From: Rhipicephalus microplus
Taxonomy: Eukaryota; Arthropoda; Arachnida; Ixodida; Ixodidae
Length of the DNA: 64,000 nucleotides
Assembly (NCBI RefSeq): GCF_043290135.1
Contig: NC_134710.1
Location: 198,871,692-198,935,691 of the forward strand
Direction of reading: 5' to 3'
The notes beneath the pieces were generated by a model. It worked only from the letters and a program-made list of their open reading frames with translations, ran no database searches and was not told the DNA's origin. Shown here piece after piece: positions 60,461 through 64,000 of the stretch (the stretch's first letter is position 1; each line of letters starts with the position of its first letter). Made by a program: the position numbers and the translations under genes.

Positions 60461-61791
60461 TATATTTAGTGACAGATTGGCTCATCATAGTTCATTCCAC
60501 ACCGCAAATATAAGCACATGTGATGTGGGAGCGAAGCAGAAGTTGAGGACAAAGTGAGCGCGTAGCGATTCATGATGCTGAGAATTCCTGCTCACACTAG
60601 TGGGTGCAAGAAAAAGCATGCAGAGCACCGCTATCAAAACGCTACGCCCATATATACTGTATACTGAGGTCAGACTTCCGTGTTTGAGCTTGCGTGTCAC
60701 TTAGAAGTACTTGATGTTGGGCTATCCGTTTCATAATGGGTACTGACCATAAAACTATGGTAATTTCGCGCAAAAGAACGAACAGCAAGGTGCACACCTC
60801 GTTGCTTTGCCCTCCTTTTTTTGTTGTGTTGCGCTGTGTGAGCACTGTATTATGGCCAATACAAAACACTTTCGTGGACTGGTATTTTGTGTATACTGCG
60901 CCTTCAATAATTTCGTAGAAGTTGCACTAATATTTATAGTTCCGAAAATGGCTCTCTGCTGCAGGAAACGGGAAATACGTGTACTTGCTTCATATGATGG
61001 TGCACGTTATCCGTTTCCGTGCACCCTGTCATCTGGCTGGGTGAACTCAGCATTTCGCTCCTCAGAAAGCGGTTGGGCTAATAGCTTTCTGAATGTTGTC
61101 GCTGAAAGCTGTATGGCAGGGTCACGTGGGGATTCTTAAAATGCGACTACAATAGAAACAAGGTGTGCATATGCAGTAACTCAGGAGAACAGGGGCGCCG
61201 TACCAATCGTTTCCAGAAATTTCAATCAATGGCATGAACGGCGTTCGGAGAACGTCAATATCAGTTGTTTGTTTTGTGATTTTATGCAGAATCTGCAGAA
61301 AGAAACCAGATTACTTAAAAAAAAAGTGAGAAAAATGAATAACCTAACTTATGCTGTTGCTGTTATGTCCATACACTCTGTATGCATTAGTACATATAGG
61401 AGTTTATTAAATTTAAAAAAAAAGTCTACCCTTGAAAGAAAGAGCTTATGCGTGCATGATGATCCCATAGGTTGTTTTTATTTTTTTCCACTGCACCTTA
61501 AGCATTGAATTAGACCTAAAACTGACTGTTTAAAGTGACTATACAATAGTGGAGTTGATTTTTCTTCTAAACACCCATGTGCCCACGGCAGCAAGCTTTC
61601 GCGCGCTATTCGCAACTTTCAGATATGGTGGTGGCGCTAAACGGTAACCACCGAGAGCAGTCATGCGGTCATAGGGCAAGGCTCGCCTGGCGACAACGTG
61701 TGCGCTAGGAATCGTCATCATCGTTTTTCGTGAGTTCTTGCCTGTGGAGATTGATCAATAGCCAATATTTTTGCCAGTTGAACATCCCTGA
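60461..61791. other. No recognisable feature
   Basis: AT-rich with chance open frames only. Confidence 0.5.
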
Positions 61792-61996
61792 ACGTACCCG
61801 TTTCTGCAATGGCCGCAAAATTTGAGAGTGATCGCTGTGCTCCGTGCCGCAATGATCGAACCCTATCAAAGGCGTCGTAAGCCTTCATTGTCTTCCGGCG
61901 GACTAGAGACTGAGGTAGCAATGGGCTGTCAAACTGTGCATCAGAAAGTTTGCAGCGTGCATTTCGAGCCGGATGACTTCTTCTGGGGCACAGCAG
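61792..61996 (+). pseudogene. THAP-type zinc-finger exon or relic
   Basis: The frame ends VCSVHFEPDDFFWGTAG, then a consensus donor G|GTGAGT at 61997 in phase 1. 'VCSxHFxPDDF' is the C-terminal metal-ligand half (Cys-x2-His) of a THAP DNA-binding domain. A different frame just upstream has an ATG at 61809 (AATGGCC context) followed by AAKFESDRCAPCRND, which resembles the N-terminal Cys pair. The two halves are in different frames, and the conserved Trp is not visible. So either a frameshift has killed a single THAP exon, or only the second half is real and the first comes from another exon. THAP domains occur in host transcription factors and in P-element-type transposases. Confidence 0.45.
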
Positions 61997-62044
61997 GTGA
62001 GTGATCATGCTGAATATATAATAACGAGGGTGGCACAGATTCAC

Positions 62045-62630
62045 TTAAAGGGGACCTGCAACACTTTTTACTATGGTCAGAAAACGCTGCTGATCGGTAG
62101 TCGAGACTTCCGAGACACGCATGCCAAATGGTATAGGCACGCGGCCTCGAATCATCAAAAAATCATCAAAGTCAGCTAAAAATTGCTTTTATTTCCTCGG
62201 AAAATCACGGTGCATGCCCAAAAGTCAAACAATGACTCATTTATCAGCCATTGGCTGATTTGAACATGGCGCGCTAAGTTCTTAGAGAAATTGACCTGAG
62301 AGGTCATCCCTTGTCCAAGCGTGCGCGCGCAATCGAACTGAAAAGCCGCATGTTCGATAAAAAAAACAAAAAAGTGCTCAATGACATGATGCGAGCGTGA
62401 CGTTTTTTTTTTTTTTGTTTGCCCCTCCCATTCCTCCCTGCCTAGCTTCCAGCGCTTTCGTCGGGACGAGAGAAGAGGGAATGCGATTGCAGCGTGTGAC
62501 AAATATTTCTAACTCCGCTCGTACTGGGCGGATTCTTGACATTTTGGCGGCGTTGAACTTGTGAGGCGATACGCTTTTCCAGAGAATTAATTCCATGGTT
62601 ACTCATAAAAGTGTTTCAGGGCCCCTTCAA
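62045..62630. mobile_element. ~586-bp terminal-inverted-repeat element (MITE-like)
   Basis: The left end TTAAAGGGGACCTGCAACAC with TTTTTACTATGG matches the reversed right end TTGAAGGGGCCCTGAAACAC with TTTTATGAG..CCATGG; about 27 of the first 32 positions can be aligned with a short gap. The interior is noncoding and includes a T-run at 62402-62416. It starts 48 bases after the THAP-like donor. No transposase is encoded, so it is non-autonomous. Target-site duplication is not clear. Confidence 0.7.
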
Positions 62631-64000
62631 GCAACGAACGTGCTTGCAGTAAATTCACACGTTAACTTGTTTACCGACGAATAGAAAGTGTAAAATTTGA
62701 AACGGGCTTTCTTATTCTTTAATTGTGATACTTTGATTACATTTTCTTGGATGGTTGTGAGCTAACAAACTTTAAAACATTTGCCGGTAGCTTTTCATCG
62801 ATGATTTGTGTACAGCATACAATTTGTGCAGTCTAAATGGCTATTCACAGTCAACAAATGTTTCTAATCACCATTTGTGTAGTGTATGTTACCTGAGACT
62901 GAGTGCGCACTCTTTGAAAGATATATTGTCGCGACACCTCATGTTATTGGTGTCGTGCGGGCTCTTAGGATGGTAATCAAGCTCTATTGAGTTTCCTTGC
63001 GAAAGCCGCAGAAGGATGCCGTTCGACTGTATTGTAACGAGAACTTTTTCGGGGGAAGGCGGATTGAACCATAATTCAAGTTTGTGTCTGAGTGCTTATA
63101 TATTTACACACATGTGCGTAATAGATAAGTAAAGGGGAGAGTATCTGAATCTCCTCCCTCCTCGGCTACGCCTGTGTCATTTGGGATGAAAATTCAGTTC
63201 CAGCAGAACTCAGCCAGGGGTTGAAAATGAACAAGTATGTGACCCAATGTGTTGTGTATGCCTGATCGTACAAGCCCAAATTTTTGTGTTTAAGCTCTAG
63301 AAATGTGTACACCATCGCGAAGGCACCTAACAACGACGGCAGTGCCTTCAATATGCCTCCTAAGTCACACACTCGACAAGGAGGATGATGCAAAGCAGCA
63401 GGCAACCGTCCAAAGAGCCTCGTGGGTATCAGCAAGAGCAATTGCAGCTGGTAAGTTATTCCCTTTTTATCAATAACCTGAAGACACTGTTAGATTAGTG
63501 AATGTAAACCTTAAGTTTTTTTCTGCCTACTGCAATCCTTTTCTCTCCGAATGTGCCTTTATTTTTCACGGTTGCTCAAGCTGTTTGCCGTCCAACTGCT
63601 TCCTAACCATTACGTACCTTCATCTATAACATTTAGTGCTGATATCGACTGCACCTGTACAAGACAGTTCATACAGAACCTTGAAATCTTGGAGTAGTGA
63701 GAAAAATATTTCAAAGCACTTGAAAGTCTGATAATGTATGTTTTGTTGGCATCCCTTAAGTCAGTATTTGTCAGCAAGTGGTTGTAAAATGGCCGGGTGC
63801 AACTACAAAAAGTTGTAGTATTTATAAAGTGTTGCAATAATTAAATCTGTAATAATAATTTAGGACACCCAGACAGGCCATACAACAACGCTCTGGATCG
63901 ATTGGAACTCAGCAGATGATGAACTTAAGAGCATCTAAAATACCACCTTGTATCCGTGCACTTACTTTGTCTGGGAGTGAAAAGTTGGGTAGACTAAGGT
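62631..64000. other. No recognisable feature
   Basis: A GTAAGT donor-like site at 63451 follows a short open frame, but I see no acceptor or protein resemblance. The rest is AT-rich. Confidence 0.45.

Noticed and set aside
60736..61139. Overlapping plus-strand frames that could be a small gene
   Set aside because: Neither translation has a motif, and there are no supporting splice signals.
63166..63455. Exon with a GTAAGT donor at 63451 or a minus-strand gene
   Set aside because: The plus frame has no acceptor or family resemblance, and the minus frame has no motif.

Overview
The window is a piece of a large, repeat-packed arthropod nuclear genome, almost certainly an ixodid (hard) tick. 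The diagnosis rests on at least thirteen copies or fragments of one tRNA-derived SINE. It has a Pol III A box TGGTCTAGTGG, a B box GATCGAATC and a body with 'GTTAAAGAACCCCAGGTGGTC'-like sequence ending in (ATCA)n, and it matches my memory of the Ruka SINE described from Rhipicephalus. There are no operons, ribosome binding sites or compact genes. Base composition is AT-rich, with long (TA)n, (CA)n and (GTAT)n arrays.

Layout. 1-14 kb: mostly unannotatable AT-rich sequence with a CpG-retaining block near 1.7-2.3 kb, one Ruka, an inverted-motif block, several tRNA-derived SINE relics and a possible THAP-type remnant at 5.8 kb. 14-29 kb: Ruka copies, a 72-bp-arm hairpin between two (TA)n arrays, a GC-rich block, the 3' end of a Jockey/CR1-type LINE, an RTE relic, a 58-60-bp minisatellite and a hammerhead-like motif beside (TA)n. 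30-36 kb: a cluster of dispersed repeats, a ~152-bp degenerate tandem repeat, a decayed Ty3/gypsy-type gag, and a truncated Penelope-like element (RT plus GIY-YIG) joined to that gag at its zinc knuckle. 36-47 kb: more SINEs, a second hairpin with a hammerhead-like core, a tandem duplication and two foldback/MITE-like elements. 47-57 kb: an RTE LINE inserted inside a Ruka, and a 2.7-kb Jockey/CR1-type LINE (ORF1 tail, AP endonuclease, RT) cut off by a Ruka fragment. 57-64 kb: the one convincing host exon (57692-57814, an Ig-domain exon resembling the Sidestep family, phase 1-1), a Ruka with clean target-site duplications, a CACGTG-rich degenerate minisatellite, a THAP-like exon or remnant and a ~586-bp element with terminal inverted repeats.

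How it works together. Apart from the Ig exon, the content is mobile DNA in many stages of decay. The simplest reading is that much of the right-hand part is intron of a plus-strand Sidestep-like cell-surface gene. Nesting gives relative ages: RTE into Ruka, Ruka fragment into another tRNA-SINE, Ruka into LINE, Penelope into gypsy. The most unusual signals are a SINE family with a shared body behind different tRNA-like heads, and three separate stem-loop motifs of the form CTGA(N)RA-A-helix-GAAAC, each next to a (TA)n array, which look like Penelope-type terminal ribozyme motifs.
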